Source: Demequina sediminicola (GTDB lineage Bacteria; Actinomycetota; Actinomycetes; Actinomycetales; Demequinaceae). Taken from it: 64,000 nucleotides of DNA. The translations under genes were made by a program, and so were the position numbers. Below the pieces are notes generated by a model, which was not told the DNA's origin, searched no databases, and saw only the letters and a list, made by a program, of their open reading frames with translations. The stretch covers positions 434,001-498,000 of the forward strand of contig NZ_BBRB01000001.1 of assembly GCF_000975055.1 (NCBI RefSeq), read 5' to 3'. The stretch's first letter is position 1, and each line of letters opens with the position of its first letter. Positions 28,538 through 38,257 of this stretch are shown piece by piece.

Positions 28538-31116
28538 TGTTCCGCCTCGCAGTCAAGTCGGTTCGCCACAACCCCAAGCGCCTCATTCTGACCGCCATCG
28601 CGGTCGCGCTTGGTGTGTCGCTGGTGGCCGCAACACAAGTCTTTACGAACTCACTGTCCTCCGGATTTAACGACCTCTTCGGAGACATCTACGGTGGCAC
28701 CGACATCATCGTCGAAGCCGCCCCCAACGCGGAAGAGTCCGGCGGTGACCCCTTTGCCGCAGCCGAAGGAATCTTCACGCCCGAAGACATCGACGCTATC
28801 GCCGACGTCGACGGCGTCGACAAAGCCATCGGTGGAATCCAGGTTCCGGGCGAAGTACTGCCAGCCGACTATGCCGACGGATCCGACAGTGATCCCTTTG
28901 GCGGTGGCGGCGCACCCAGCCAAATCTTCAACTGGTCTGGCGAAGAAGCAGTCGACCAAGCAACCGTCATCGACGGGCGGGGTGTCGAAAACAACGGCGA
29001 GATCGTTCTCGACCTCGACTCCGCACCAGCCCTTGGCTACAGCATCGGCGACGATGTCACGGTCGCCACAGGCACTGGTGTCGCCACCTTTGAACTCGTA
29101 GGCACCATCCGGTTCGGCGACAGCAACAACCTGCAGGGCGCAACCCTGGCGTTCCTGACCGCCGACGACGCACACACACTCGCCGATGACCCCAACTACT
29201 CATCCGTGGGAGTCATCGCTGAAGAAGGTGCCGACCTCGACCAGACCGTGACCGCCATTGACGAGGTCCTTCCCGAAGGCACCCGCGCCATCACTGGTGA
29301 AGACAAGGCCGCCGAAGAGACCGAGGCACTGGACGAAATCCTCCAGTACGTCGACATCTTCGCCATCGCCTTCGGCCTCATCGCACTGTTCGTCGGCGCC
29401 TACATCATCGTCAACACCTTCCGCATCATCGTCACCCAACGCACCCGTGAGTTTGGCCTCATGCGCGCCATCGGTGTCACCGGATCCCAGATCCGGAAGA
29501 TGATCCTCCTGGAAGCGCTAGTGATTGCGTTGCTGGCGTCCACCCTCGGCATCATCCTCGGATATCTGCTGGCATTGGGCTTCGCCGGAGTGGTGAGCCT
29601 CACTGCGGGAGACATCTTTGGAACCCTGACGCTGCCGCTTGATGCAGTGCTGTGGAGCTATGGCCTCGGCACGCTCGTGACATTGATTGCGGCATTCATG
29701 CCAGCGATTCATGCCTCGCGCATCGCTCCGATGGAAGCGCTCCGAGAGTCCGCGACCAGTGGCAAGAAGAGCCTTAAGGTACGCAACATCGTGGGTGCCG
29801 CCATGTTCCTCGTGGGCGCTGGACTCATCACCATTGGCCTGTACGGCGACTTTGAGCGTCCGTACATCTGGGTGGGTGCAGGTGCGGTGACCCTCGTCAT
29901 CGGCGCCACCCTGTTCTCCGCACAGTTGCTCTCGCCACTGGCAGGCGCAATGCGGCCGATGCTGACCAAGTGGTTCCGTGTCGACGGCAAGTTGGCCGCG
30001 AACAACATTCAGCGCGAGCCGCGCCGCAGTTCCAATACTGCAGCGGCACTGATGATCGGTGTGATGCTGCTGGCCCTTGTGGCAACATTCACGGAGTCGC
30101 TCAAGACAGTCGTCACCGACGAGTTCGCGTCCAACCGGGCCGATGCCTTCGCACTGTCCACTCAAGGCCCGATCGCTCCCGAAGCGATCGACCTCATGGA
30201 AAGTGTCGACGGTGTGGCGTTCTCCAGTTCGCTGGGCTTCAGCGAGGCTGGCTACGACGGCATGCAGCGTTCCGTCGCGATCATTGACCCCGAGACGGCA
30301 AGCGACGTATTCGAGTACCCGAGCGACCCAAGCATCGACGACCTCGGCAGCGGGGAAGTTTATGTGGACCCCGCGATCGTGGAGTCCGGCGTTGACGTGG
30401 GTGACGACATCACCCTCGAAGGCCCCGAAGGCGACGTGACGGTGGAAGTCACCGGCACCATCGACAACAGCGGACAGGGCAACTTCTGGGTTGACTTCGC
30501 CACCGGCGAAGAGCTCTTTGGGGACGTCCCGATTGCTCAGACGATGCTGGTGTACGACGACGACATTGTGGCCGATGACGCAGAAAACGCGGACGATGCG
30601 ACGACGGTTTCCGAACAGACGGCACTGGTGCAGGAAGCCCTCGCGGAGGACTACCCGCTCATTGCCCTCGCTCAGCCCGGACAGTTGGAGCAGTTGGCCA
30701 ACACCTTCATCGACCTGCTGCTGGGTGTGATCTCGGCACTGCTGGGCTCCGCACTGGTGATTGCACTCCTGGGTGTCGCCAACACGCTGCTGCTGTCCGT
30801 CACCGAGCGGACTCGCGAGATCGGCCTGCTGCGTGCGGTGGGACTCAAGCGCCGTGCGGTGTGGCGCATGATCACGGTGGAATCGATGGTCATGGCATTG
30901 TTCGGCACAGTTCTGGGAATGATCCTGGGTGTGGCGCTCGGTTCCGCACTGGTGCTGTCGTTGTCCGACTTTGGCTTCGACGGAGTCACACTGCCGTGGG
31001 TATGGCTGATCGTGTACACGGTGATGGCCGCCATTGCGGGTGTGCTCGCCGCGATCTGGCCTGCGTGGCGTGCCTCGCGTCTGGACATCCTCCAGGCGAT
31101 CGCCGCCGACGGCTAA
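28537..31116 (+). CDS. FtsX/MacB-type ABC transporter permease
   Basis: An 859-residue protein with one N-terminal membrane segment (about 14-34), a large extracytoplasmic MacB-like domain, an FtsX block (about 270-395), two more membrane segments (about 415-460), a second segment and extracytoplasmic domain from about 505, and a C-terminal FtsX block (about 725-855): about ten helices. This is the usual large actinobacterial form and partners the overlapping ATPase. The substrate is unknown. A strong terminator follows 15 bases after the stop. Confidence 0.92.
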   Translation: MFRLAVKSVRHNPKRLILTAIAVALGVSLVAATQVFTNSLSSGFNDLFGDIYGGTDIIVEAAPNAEESGGDPFAAAEGIFTPEDIDAIADVDGVDKAIGGIQVPGEVLPADYADGSDSDPFGGGGAPSQIFNWSGEEAVDQATVIDGRGVENNGEIVLDLDSAPALGYSIGDDVTVATGTGVATFELVGTIRFGDSNNLQGATLAFLTADDAHTLADDPNYSSVGVIAEEGADLDQTVTAIDEVLPEGTRAITGEDKAAEETEALDEILQYVDIFAIAFGLIALFVGAYIIVNTFRIIVTQRTREFGLMRAIGVTGSQIRKMILLEALVIALLASTLGIILGYLLALGFAGVVSLTAGDIFGTLTLPLDAVLWSYGLGTLVTLIAAFMPAIHASRIAPMEALRESATSGKKSLKVRNIVGAAMFLVGAGLITIGLYGDFERPYIWVGAGAVTLVIGATLFSAQLLSPLAGAMRPMLTKWFRVDGKLAANNIQREPRRSSNTAAALMIGVMLLALVATFTESLKTVVTDEFASNRADAFALSTQGPIAPEAIDLMESVDGVAFSSSLGFSEAGYDGMQRSVAIIDPETASDVFEYPSDPSIDDLGSGEVYVDPAIVESGVDVGDDITLEGPEGDVTVEVTGTIDNSGQGNFWVDFATGEELFGDVPIAQTMLVYDDDIVADDAENADDATTVSEQTALVQEALAEDYPLIALAQPGQLEQLANTFIDLLLGVISALLGSALVIALLGVANTLLLSVTERTREIGLLRAVGLKRRAVWRMITVESMVMALFGTVLGMILGVALGSALVLSLSDFGFDGVTLPWVWLIVYTVMAAIAGVLAAIWPAWRASRLDILQAIAADG

Positions 31117-31131
31117 GCCGCGACCGCTCTT

Positions 31132-31165
31132 CAACCCCCGTCCCTGACTCCAGGGGCGGGGGTTG
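31132..31165 (+). terminator. Terminator of the MacB/FtsX operon
   Basis: An inverted repeat with arms CAACCCCCG and CGGGGGTTG and an inner CCCTG/CAGGG stem is followed by TTGCGTT. Confidence 0.75.
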
Positions 31166-31212
31166 TTGCGTTCCAGCAGGCACGAGCGGCTGGTGCGTGG
31201 CACACTGCACTG

Positions 31213-31845
31213 GTGAGCGAGGTTCAGCCCCACACGGATCGGGTCACGAAGGTTGACCTCAAGAAGACCCTGCCCCGTTTCGCTGCCCGTCGCGGCCGCA
31301 TTGACGTGATCGAAGTCCCGGCCGTGCGCTACCTGGCGGCGGATGCCACCGGGGCACCGGGCGAGGATTCGTTCGCGAGCGCCATCGAGGCCCTCTACCC
31401 GCTGGCCTATGCCATCAAGTTTGTGTCGAAGGCGCACGGGCGTGACTACGTGGTGCCGCCGCTTGAGGCCTTGTGGTGGGCAGATGACATGGCAGTGTTT
31501 ACGTCTGAGCGCGACCCGTCACAGTGGAAGTCGACAGTGCTCCTGATGCTCCCCGACTGGATCGGGAGCGAGACCGTGGAGGAGGGGCGGGCCAAGGCTG
31601 CGCGCAAGCTGGCCCCACCTCAGCTCGAACGCGTGCGGGTTGAGGTTCTCCAGGAAGGCACTGCTGCACAGACGCTCCACATTGGGCCATTTTCCGACGA
31701 GGGGCCGGTCATCGAAGCTCTTCACGCTCGGATTGCCGATGACGGCCTCACCTTGAGCGGCAAACATCACGAGATTTACTTGAGCGACTTCCGAAAGACA
31801 GCGCCCGAGAGACTTCGCACCATCCTGCGGCAACCCGCTCGTTAG
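31213..31845 (+). CDS. GyrI-like small-molecule-binding domain protein
   Basis: A 210-residue protein resembling the GyrI-like/SHOCT-free family found alone in bacteria (IDVIEVPAVRYLAADATGAPGED near the start; LHIGPFSDEGPVIEALH and KHHEIYLSDFRKTAPERLRTILR near the end). These domains bind hydrophobic small molecules, and some act as hydrolases or drug sensors. The start is a GTG with CACACT 6 bases upstream, consistent with leaderless expression. Its last four bases overlap the end of murB on the other strand. Confidence 0.8.
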   Translation: MSEVQPHTDRVTKVDLKKTLPRFAARRGRIDVIEVPAVRYLAADATGAPGEDSFASAIEALYPLAYAIKFVSKAHGRDYVVPPLEALWWADDMAVFTSERDPSQWKSTVLLMLPDWIGSETVEEGRAKAARKLAPPQLERVRVEVLQEGTAAQTLHIGPFSDEGPVIEALHARIADDGLTLSGKHHEIYLSDFRKTAPERLRTILRQPAR

Positions 31846-32918
31846 ATGTCCACACCCACGCACACAGGTTCAGGCACCAGGGTGACACCGAACTGAGCCT
31901 CGACGCCTGCACGTACCGCGCGCGCCAACTGCACCACATCCTCTGCACGGGCACTTCCCCGGTTCGTCAATGCCAAGGTGTGCTTTGTGGACAGCGAGGC
32001 TGGGGCATCGGCCGTCACCGAGTACCCCCGTCCAAAGCCCGCCTGCTCGATCAGCCATGCCGCGGAGGTCTTGACGCGCTCCCCCGTGGCCGGGAACCGA
32101 GGTGCGGCCTCCGGTAGCCGGGCGGCATCGTCCACCGACAGGATCGGGTTCGTGAAGAACGAGCCCGCACTCCACGTGTCATGATCGCCGCTATCGAGCA
32201 CCATGCCCTTGCGTGAACGCACCTCAATGACTGCGCGACGGACGTCACCCAGTGGAGCGCGGTCACCTTCAGGGACGTCGAGGGCAGCAGCGAGTTGGCC
32301 ATACCGGATGGGGGCCGAGAGGGTGCCCGCACGCATATGAAACGTCACATCAAGGACGATGTACCGGGGACTCGGACGCCACAAGGCGCCATCAGGGGCC
32401 TCACCCCGCATGGACTTCTTGAGGAGCGAGTCGCGGTAGCTGAAGCCACAGGCGATCTGCGGCAGCGACCTGACCTTGGACTCGTTCCGGTCCCACACTC
32501 GTACCGTGGCAACGGTGTCCGCTACCTCGGCTCCGTAGGCACCCACATTCTGAACCGGGGTCGCGCCGGTAGAACCGGGAATCCCCGAGAGCGCCTCCAC
32601 GCCCACCCAACCTTCTGTACAGGCTTGCTCGACAAACGCATCCCAGGGAAGGCCCGCCGTGGCGGTGGCGCTGATTCCACCGCACATACCGTCGTCTTGG
32701 ACGGTCACGTCCTGCCGAGTGTCACGGATGACGGTGCCGTCAAATCCCGCGTCCCCGACCAGCACATTGGAGCCCCCGCCGAGCATCAGTACGGGCGTAG
32801 CAGCGGCATCGGCCTCACGGACAGCGTCGATGAGTTCACTCTCGGTGCTGACGTCAACGAATGTGCGGGCGGGTCCGCCGACGCGCAACGTGGTGAGATC
32901 CGCTAGGTCAACAGTCAT
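31842..32918 (-). CDS. murB: UDP-N-acetylenolpyruvoylglucosamine reductase
   Basis: The 358-residue FAD enzyme has the FAD-binding stretch PVLMLGGGSNVLV, EALSGIPGSTGATPVQNVGAYG, SYRDS with the proton-donating Ser region, and SAGSFFTNPI. It reduces enolpyruvyl-UDP-GlcNAc to UDP-MurNAc in peptidoglycan synthesis. TACGCT lies 6 bases upstream of the ATG on the minus strand, suggesting leaderless expression. It is near hadA/hadB-like genes, as in many actinobacteria, but separated from them by a transporter and a LacI regulator. Confidence 0.96.
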   Translation of the reverse strand: MTVDLADLTTLRVGGPARTFVDVSTESELIDAVREADAAATPVLMLGGGSNVLVGDAGFDGTVIRDTRQDVTVQDDGMCGGISATATAGLPWDAFVEQACTEGWVGVEALSGIPGSTGATPVQNVGAYGAEVADTVATVRVWDRNESKVRSLPQIACGFSYRDSLLKKSMRGEAPDGALWRPSPRYIVLDVTFHMRAGTLSAPIRYGQLAAALDVPEGDRAPLGDVRRAVIEVRSRKGMVLDSGDHDTWSAGSFFTNPILSVDDAARLPEAAPRFPATGERVKTSAAWLIEQAGFGRGYSVTADAPASLSTKHTLALTNRGSARAEDVVQLARAVRAGVEAQFGVTLVPEPVCVGVDI

Positions 32919-32978
32919 GCGTCAAGCGTAGTGCGCGAGCGCGCGGCACCGGCCGATCCCGCTTCACACGCCCGCACC

Positions 32979-34319
32979 TCAATGGTCACCGTTGGACTGG
33001 TCCGGAGCGTTCTTGCGTGCCTGGGCCGGGCTCACGCCGGTATCCGCTGCAAGCGTGGCTGCCTCAGCGGACACAGTCGACTTACGACGTCCAGGCAACC
33101 GAATGTTGCCCTCGCCGCGCACTCCCTGAGCAAAGATCAACGTGATGGTCGATGAGACGGCGACCACCAGCAGTGCCTCGCGCAGTGGGAAGAACTCGCC
33201 CAACTGACCCACGATCTGCGGTACCAGCAGACCGGCGACCGTCGAGAACGACGTGATCGCAGCAACGCGCGCTGCAGCGTGAGTAGGGTCATCTGCAGCC
33301 GCTGAGATGAGGATCGGGACACCCAGCGCGGCGCCCACGCCCCACAGCGCCACGGCTACCGCGACGAGCCACGGCACGGGAGTCAGGGCAAAGATCAGCA
33401 GGCCGATGATGACGCTCGAAGCGGACACCCGCAACACCACGACGCGACCGAACTTCGCGATGATGGGCGCGCCCCACCAACGCACCGTGACCATGGCCAC
33501 CACAAAGACCCAATACACCACTGCGCCAATCGCCTCGGTGCCCCCGAAGTCTTGAACGATGCTGAGCGCAAGCCACTGCCCGGCAGTCATTTCCGTCATC
33601 GACGCCGCAGTTATCAGCAAGCCAAGGAGGAGGACGTGCTTGTTGCGGTACTCCTTCTTGGCTGTGGCGAACGGGCCACCAATGCTCGCAGCACGGGTGT
33701 CCTCGTTCGCGGTGCCATCAATCGTGGCCGCGGGGATGATGAGGATGCGGGCTATGGTCATGAAGATCGCGGCACCAACAAAGTGCCATGCCGGCGCAAT
33801 CCCCAGTTGCGACGCAGCGGCACCAATCGCCAAGCCCACTGCGAGTCCCACCGAGAATGCCGCGTGAAACTGGCTCATGACTGCACGGCCCATGTGCCGC
33901 TCAATGACAGCCGCCTCGGCGTTCATACCCACGTTGATGAACGAGTAAGAGAAACTCATGCAAAAGTAACCGAGTGCGAACAGCCACCGTGACGGCATCT
34001 CGACGGACATGACGATCGTCAAGTACGCCACCAGCACGCCCACGTTCGCCCAGGTCAAAACCAGGCGCGTGCCAAAACGGGCTACGGCCCACCCCGTAAC
34101 CAACAGGCCCGCGAGCGCACCAAAAGCGCCGAACATCACAAGCGTCGCCAACTCACCGGTACTGGTGTCGAGGGCGTCGCTAACCGACGGCAACCGCGCC
34201 ATCAGCGTCGCCATAGAGAAGCCCATCAACGCAAACAGCCCCAGTACGGAGAACCGCGCAATGCGTACCCGAGAAGCATCGGGAGTCGCGGTCGGGGTGA
34301 AGGTCAAGCGGCTAGACAT
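32979..34319 (-). CDS. MFS transporter (YbjJ/AraJ-like)
   Basis: A 446-residue transporter with about twelve membrane segments and the motif-A-like GWAVARFGTRLVL after TM2. RLPSVSDALDTSTGELATLVMFG near the start resembles YbjJ-like sugar or drug permeases. The ATG at 34319 is preferred because GAGGA lies just upstream. It is transcribed divergently from a LacI-type regulator, the likely controller, which hints at a carbohydrate-related substrate. Confidence 0.88.
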   Translation of the reverse strand: MSSRLTFTPTATPDASRVRIARFSVLGLFALMGFSMATLMARLPSVSDALDTSTGELATLVMFGAFGALAGLLVTGWAVARFGTRLVLTWANVGVLVAYLTIVMSVEMPSRWLFALGYFCMSFSYSFINVGMNAEAAVIERHMGRAVMSQFHAAFSVGLAVGLAIGAAASQLGIAPAWHFVGAAIFMTIARILIIPAATIDGTANEDTRAASIGGPFATAKKEYRNKHVLLLGLLITAASMTEMTAGQWLALSIVQDFGGTEAIGAVVYWVFVVAMVTVRWWGAPIIAKFGRVVVLRVSASSVIIGLLIFALTPVPWLVAVAVALWGVGAALGVPILISAAADDPTHAAARVAAITSFSTVAGLLVPQIVGQLGEFFPLREALLVVAVSSTITLIFAQGVRGEGNIRLPGRRKSTVSAEAATLAADTGVSPAQARKNAPDQSNGDH

Positions 34320-34411
34320 AGGGTCCTCAAGAAAGAGATGGGATTCCCACACGAACGGTAGACAACCTGCGTTCGCGGGCGCGATACGATGCGCATGAAG
34401 AGGGAATCACT

Positions 34412-34433
34412 CCATGGTAAACGCGTGCCATGG
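34412..34433. promoter_or_regulatory. Candidate LacI-family operator between MFS and lacI-type gene
   Basis: CCATGG at 34412-34417 and again at 34428-34433 gives an inverted arrangement with CG-containing spacer bases (GTAAACGCGTGCC), lying 15-36 bases upstream of the regulator's GTG. LacI regulators commonly bind palindromes with a central CG, but the inner match here is imperfect. Confidence 0.3.
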
Positions 34434-34447
34434 GCAAAGGAGACACA

Positions 34448-35512
34448 GTGGCCGGCAAGCGACGCCCAACAATGGCTGACGTAGCATCCCGTGCGAAGGT
34501 GTCATTGTCGACCGTGTCGTTGGCTTACTCCGGCGCTGGCCCCATTTCTCCTGACATGAAGGCGAAAGTGATGAACGCCGCCGAGGAGCTGAACTACAGC
34601 GGCCCCTCCGCTCAAGCCCGTGCGCTCCGTTCTGGCCGCTCTCATGTGGTGGGACTTGTCGTTCACGATCAACTGTCGCTTGCGTTCCGAGCGCCGCTCG
34701 TCTTGAACGTCATGGATGGCCTGATCTCGGATCTCGGCGAGATGGGCCTCGGTGTCCTTCTCATTCCATCGCCTAGCGGCAACGAGAGCGAGACGTCGTT
34801 GTTGGAGTCGGCACCGATGGATGCGGCCGTGTTGTTGCGTGTGCGTGACCACGACGAGCCCGCGTTGGAGATTCTGCGCAAGCGCTCCATTCCGACTGTA
34901 GTGATGGATGCGGAGGCACCCAAGGGCGGCGCTGCGGTCAGCATCGACGATGGTCCCGCGACGGTGGAACTCATTCAACACTTGCGGGACTTGGGGCACG
35001 AACGGATCGGCACCATCACTCTTCCGCATGGTCCTGGCACGGCAACCGAGTTGCGTGCCAACGACTACGACCCTGAGTCAGCGTGGGCACCGATGCACAA
35101 TCGCCTCCGTGCCTTCGCGCAGGCAGGTGTTGAGCCGTGCGTTGTCGTGGAGACTCGCGAGTCAATGGTTGCGGAAGGTATCGCTGCGGGGCACATCGCC
35201 CTGACGCATGAATCCAAGCCCACAGCGCTCGTGGTTCAGTCTGACGTCCTTGCCGCTGGCGCGATCCTGGCAGCGCGGGAACTGGACCTTGCTGTCCCTC
35301 ACGACGTCTCCATCGTTGGTTTTGATGGGCTCGACTTCCCGTGGCTTGCACCCCATCAGCTCACGACTGTTTCCCAGGACGGTGTGGCCAAGGGTCACGC
35401 GATGGCCCGTTTGGTGCGCGAATTCCTCGACGGCCAGACACCAGCCGATGCGAAAACACCTTTGGAGTTCCAGGTAGGGTCCACGTCCGGTCCGGTCAAC
35501 CCGGAACGCTAG
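34448..35512 (+). CDS. LacI-family transcriptional regulator
   Basis: A 354-residue repressor-type protein: N-terminal LacI HTH (TMADVASRAKVSLSTVSLAYSG) with hinge helix, then a periplasmic-binding-protein-like effector domain (VVGLVVHDQ..., VSIVGFDGLDFPWLAPHQLTTVSQDG). I choose the GTG at 34448 because AAAGGAG lies five bases upstream; the ATG at 34430 is less likely. It probably controls the divergent MFS gene. It ends 28 bases from the converging hadB-like gene. Confidence 0.9.
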   Translation: MAGKRRPTMADVASRAKVSLSTVSLAYSGAGPISPDMKAKVMNAAEELNYSGPSAQARALRSGRSHVVGLVVHDQLSLAFRAPLVLNVMDGLISDLGEMGLGVLLIPSPSGNESETSLLESAPMDAAVLLRVRDHDEPALEILRKRSIPTVVMDAEAPKGGAAVSIDDGPATVELIQHLRDLGHERIGTITLPHGPGTATELRANDYDPESAWAPMHNRLRAFAQAGVEPCVVVETRESMVAEGIAAGHIALTHESKPTALVVQSDVLAAGAILAARELDLAVPHDVSIVGFDGLDFPWLAPHQLTTVSQDGVAKGHAMARLVREFLDGQTPADAKTPLEFQVGSTSGPVNPER

Positions 35513-35540
35513 TGGCATTCCGGGCCGAGCCCGGTTTCGG

Positions 35541-35972
35541 TTACTCGCAGTCGACGATTGCTTGGGCTTTGCCCAAGACCTTGGCACCTTCGAACTCGAC
35601 GGTGAGGTCGACTCGAGCAGTGCGTCGTTCCTCGTCGAGAGCGCCGATGCGCGCCACCACGGCCACAGAAGCAGCACCGGGGTTGGGCACGGGAATCGGG
35701 CGGGTAAAGCGCACCTGATAGTCGGAGACGTTGCCGGCTCCAGCCCACTCTTCGACCACAGAAGCGCCGATGCCCATGGTGAGCATGCCGTGCGCAATAA
35801 CGCCGGGAAGGCCCACTTCTTCGGCAATGATGTCGTTGTAGTGGATGGGGTTGAAGTCCCCGGATGCGCCGGCGTAGCGGACGAGGGTGTCACGTGTGAT
35901 CGCCACCTCACGCTCTGCAACGGTCTGGCCCTTTTCGAGGCCGTCGAAACTTGGGCTCGTTGACTCGGTCAT
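35541..35972 (-). CDS. MaoC-like (R)-hydratase, HadB-type
   Basis: A 143-residue hot-dog protein with YAGASGDFNPIHYNDIIAEE, the hydratase motif (catalytic Asp and His) of MaoC/HadB proteins, and IAHGMLTMG. With its partner it would dehydrate (R)-3-hydroxyacyl thioesters. The two genes share one base (TGATG). The hadA-hadB-murB neighbourhood near rpmG and nusG is common in actinobacteria. Confidence 0.88.
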   Translation of the reverse strand: MTESTSPSFDGLEKGQTVAEREVAITRDTLVRYAGASGDFNPIHYNDIIAEEVGLPGVIAHGMLTMGIGASVVEEWAGAGNVSDYQVRFTRPIPVPNPGAASVAVVARIGALDEERRTARVDLTVEFEGAKVLGKAQAIVDCE

Positions 35973-36415
35973 CAGGCCTCTCTCACAGCCAGGGTCGAAT
36001 ACACGGTGGAGACGGGGGCACCGTCGGCATCGACGAGCTCGGATCGCGTGGTGACCATCGAGATTCCTGCGCGTTGCTTGATGGAGTCGATGTGGACAGT
36101 CGTGGAGATCACGTCACCTGCAACGAGTGGCCGCACGTGTGTGAAGCGTTCTTCACCATGGACGACCATGGAGAAGTCGACGCCCACCTCGGGGTCGGTG
36201 ACGACATGGAATTCTGCCTTTTGGGCGATCACCACGGCAAACGTGGTGGGTGCGACGAGGTCGGCGTACCCCTCGGCCTGCGCGACCGCGACATCGCGGT
36301 AGGCGCCTGAGTAGGCGTCAACGGCATCGGCGAACTCACGGATCTTGACCCGGGTCACCTCGTACGGTTCAAAGGGGCCGTACGAGCGGCCCACGGCATC
36401 TGCGTTTACTGGCAC
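35972..36415 (-). CDS. MaoC N-terminal-like dehydratase, HadA/HadC-type
   Basis: A 147-residue protein of the FAS1-like dehydratase (MaoC_dehydrat_N) family, with YEVTRVKIREFADAVDA near the start and VSTVYSTLAVREA at the end. It lacks the catalytic Asp-His pair of HadB and would be the non-catalytic partner. The start is a GTG at 36415; TAGGCT lies 6 bases upstream on the minus strand, so the operon may be leaderless. Confidence 0.87.
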   Translation of the reverse strand: MPVNADAVGRSYGPFEPYEVTRVKIREFADAVDAYSGAYRDVAVAQAEGYADLVAPTTFAVVIAQKAEFHVVTDPEVGVDFSMVVHGEERFTHVRPLVAGDVISTTVHIDSIKQRAGISMVTTRSELVDADGAPVSTVYSTLAVREA

Positions 36416-36470
36416 ATGGCCAGCCTAGCGAACTCGCCGCTTTGGTCGCCGGCCTCACCCGCCACCCCTT

Positions 36471-36551
36471 CGCCAAATGGCTCCATTTCGCTGTTTTGGC
36501 ATGCCTAGACAGCGAAATGGAGCCATTTAGCGGGAAGAAGAGGGAGGGGTT
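36471..36551. repeat. Inverted pair of a dispersed palindromic repeat; terminator of the NCS2 gene
   Basis: AAATGGCTCCATTTCGCTGT (36475-36494) and its exact complement (36509-36528) form a 20-bp stem with a 14-base loop, just beyond the NCS2 permease stop. Each arm contains the palindrome AAATGG-CT-CCATTT. A third copy sits after the fprA-like gene (57997-58016) with similar flanks, so this is a small dispersed repeat used at 3' ends, not just one terminator. Confidence 0.7.
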
Positions 36552-36552
36552 G

Positions 36553-38007
36553 TTAGCCCAAGGCGCTGAGGATTGGGCCAAGCGCGAAGTACAGCACAAA
36601 CGCTCCCGCCGCTCCCCACATCAGTGGATGCACCTTCCTGGCGCCACCAGTGAAGACCTGCAGCACCACGTAGGAAATGAACCCCACACCAATTCCCGCG
36701 GAGATCGAGTACCCGAACGGCATGATGATGAAGGTCAAGAAAGCCGGGATAGCGATCCGGTAGTCCTTCCAATCGATGCCCGCGACCTGGGCGACCATGA
36801 GAAATCCGACCACGACGAGGACGGGTGTGGCGGCCTCGAACGGCACCAACGCGTAGAGCGGCGTCAGGAACGTCGACAGCAGGAACGCGACACCCGTCAC
36901 CACGGAGGCCAGACCGGTGCGCGCGCCATCGCCCACACCGGCGGCCGACTCGATGTACGACGTGTTCGAGCTGACCGAACCCAGACCACCGGCGGCGGCG
37001 CCGACCGAGTCGACGAGCAGGATCTGCTGGGTGCGCGGAGGGTTGCCGTCCTTGTCGTTGAGGCCGGCCTCGGAGCCCACGGCCGTCATGGTTCCCATGG
37101 TGTCGAAGAAGTCGGTGATAAGCAGCGAGAAGATCATCAGCAGCGCCGTCAGGAGAGGCAGCGACGTGAAACCGCCGAAGAGGTCGACCTGGCCCACGAG
37201 CGAAAAGTCAGGTGCGGAGACCACCGAGTCGGGGATGGCCGGCACGACGAGAGCCCAGCCGTCTGGGTTGTCGGTGCTCTTGGCACCCAGGCCGGCCACG
37301 GCCTCGACAATGACCGCGATCACGGTGGCGGCAACGATCGACAGCAAGAGCGCGCCGCGGACCTTCTTGGCCATCAGCACGATCGCGATGAACAGGCCAA
37401 TAACGAATACGACCATGGGCCAGGTGGAGATGTAGCCACCGTTGCCGAATTGGGTGGGGGTGCCTGCGCCGGTGGTGACAATGCCTGCGTCGTAAAGGCC
37501 GATGAAGGCGAGGAAGAGGCCAATGCCGACGGCGATCGCCTGCTTGAGGAACGTCGGGACCGCGGCGAAGACCGCCTTGCGGAAGTTTGTCAGCACCAGG
37601 ACGAAGATGATGATGCCCTCGATGACCACGAAGCCCATGGCCTCCGGCCACGACATGCCTTCGCGCGAGGCGATCGAGTAGGCGAGGAAGGCGTTGATGC
37701 CCAGGCCAGCGGCCATGGCGAGCGGGAAGCGCGCCCACACGCCCATGAGGATGGACAACAGGCCCGCAACCAGCGCGGTGGCTGCGGCGACTAGCGCGAG
37801 ATTGGGCTCGGAGCCGCCGCCCAGGAAGTTGCCCTCACCATCGGCGACCGTGCCGATGATGAGCGGGTTAAGGACCACGATGTAGGCCATCGTGAAGAAG
37901 GTGGTCAGACCTCCCCGAATCTCCTGCCCGAAGGATGATCCCCGGGCGGTGACGTCGAAGTAGGTATCGATTTTGCCGGCAAAGCCGGTGCGCGCGGGCG
38001 CGGTCAT
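36553..38007 (-). CDS. NCS2-family purine permease (AzgA/PbuG-like)
   Basis: A 484-residue transporter with about 12-14 membrane segments. The N-terminal EIRGGLTTFFTMAYIVVLNPLIIG and MAAGLGINAFLAYSI are typical of the AzgA/PbuG branch, which imports adenine, guanine or hypoxanthine with protons. GAGGAGA lies four bases upstream of the ATG. The 250 bases upstream (38008-38257) show no purine riboswitch that I can recognise and no other feature. Confidence 0.9.
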   Translation of the reverse strand: MTAPARTGFAGKIDTYFDVTARGSSFGQEIRGGLTTFFTMAYIVVLNPLIIGTVADGEGNFLGGGSEPNLALVAAATALVAGLLSILMGVWARFPLAMAAGLGINAFLAYSIASREGMSWPEAMGFVVIEGIIIFVLVLTNFRKAVFAAVPTFLKQAIAVGIGLFLAFIGLYDAGIVTTGAGTPTQFGNGGYISTWPMVVFVIGLFIAIVLMAKKVRGALLLSIVAATVIAVIVEAVAGLGAKSTDNPDGWALVVPAIPDSVVSAPDFSLVGQVDLFGGFTSLPLLTALLMIFSLLITDFFDTMGTMTAVGSEAGLNDKDGNPPRTQQILLVDSVGAAAGGLGSVSSNTSYIESAAGVGDGARTGLASVVTGVAFLLSTFLTPLYALVPFEAATPVLVVVGFLMVAQVAGIDWKDYRIAIPAFLTFIIMPFGYSISAGIGVGFISYVVLQVFTGGARKVHPLMWGAAGAFVLYFALGPILSALG

Positions 38008-38257
38008 GCGATCTCCTCAGTAGTTCATGGGCGCTGAGTTCCCAAGAGTGTTGGCCATCAGGGTGCGCGGCACACGGGTTGACCCACGGGCGTTGCGCGA
38101 TGACAGCCTACTGGCGCTGAGAACCACTGCTGTCAATGGCCTGCACGGGGCAGACGACAAAGGGAGAAGCACCACCACGTTTCCCTCCCGGCGCATACTT
38201 CGTCACCGGTCACAGCGACTGCTAAGTGCGCGCCTCGGGTCACGAGTCCGGTACTCG

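Noticed and set aside
29518..31437. A 639-codon open frame on the minus strand opposite the FtsX-type permease
   Set aside because: Composition is rich in His, Gln and Arg without any family motif; it also crosses the terminator at 31132-31165.
36442..37794. A 450-codon plus-strand frame rich in Arg, Gly, Asp and His opposite the NCS2 permease
   Set aside because: It begins inside the dispersed repeat and is the complement of the permease gene.
38008..38257. Purine riboswitch before the NCS2 permease
   Set aside because: I looked for the conserved purine-aptamer core and a terminator or SD switch and saw neither.
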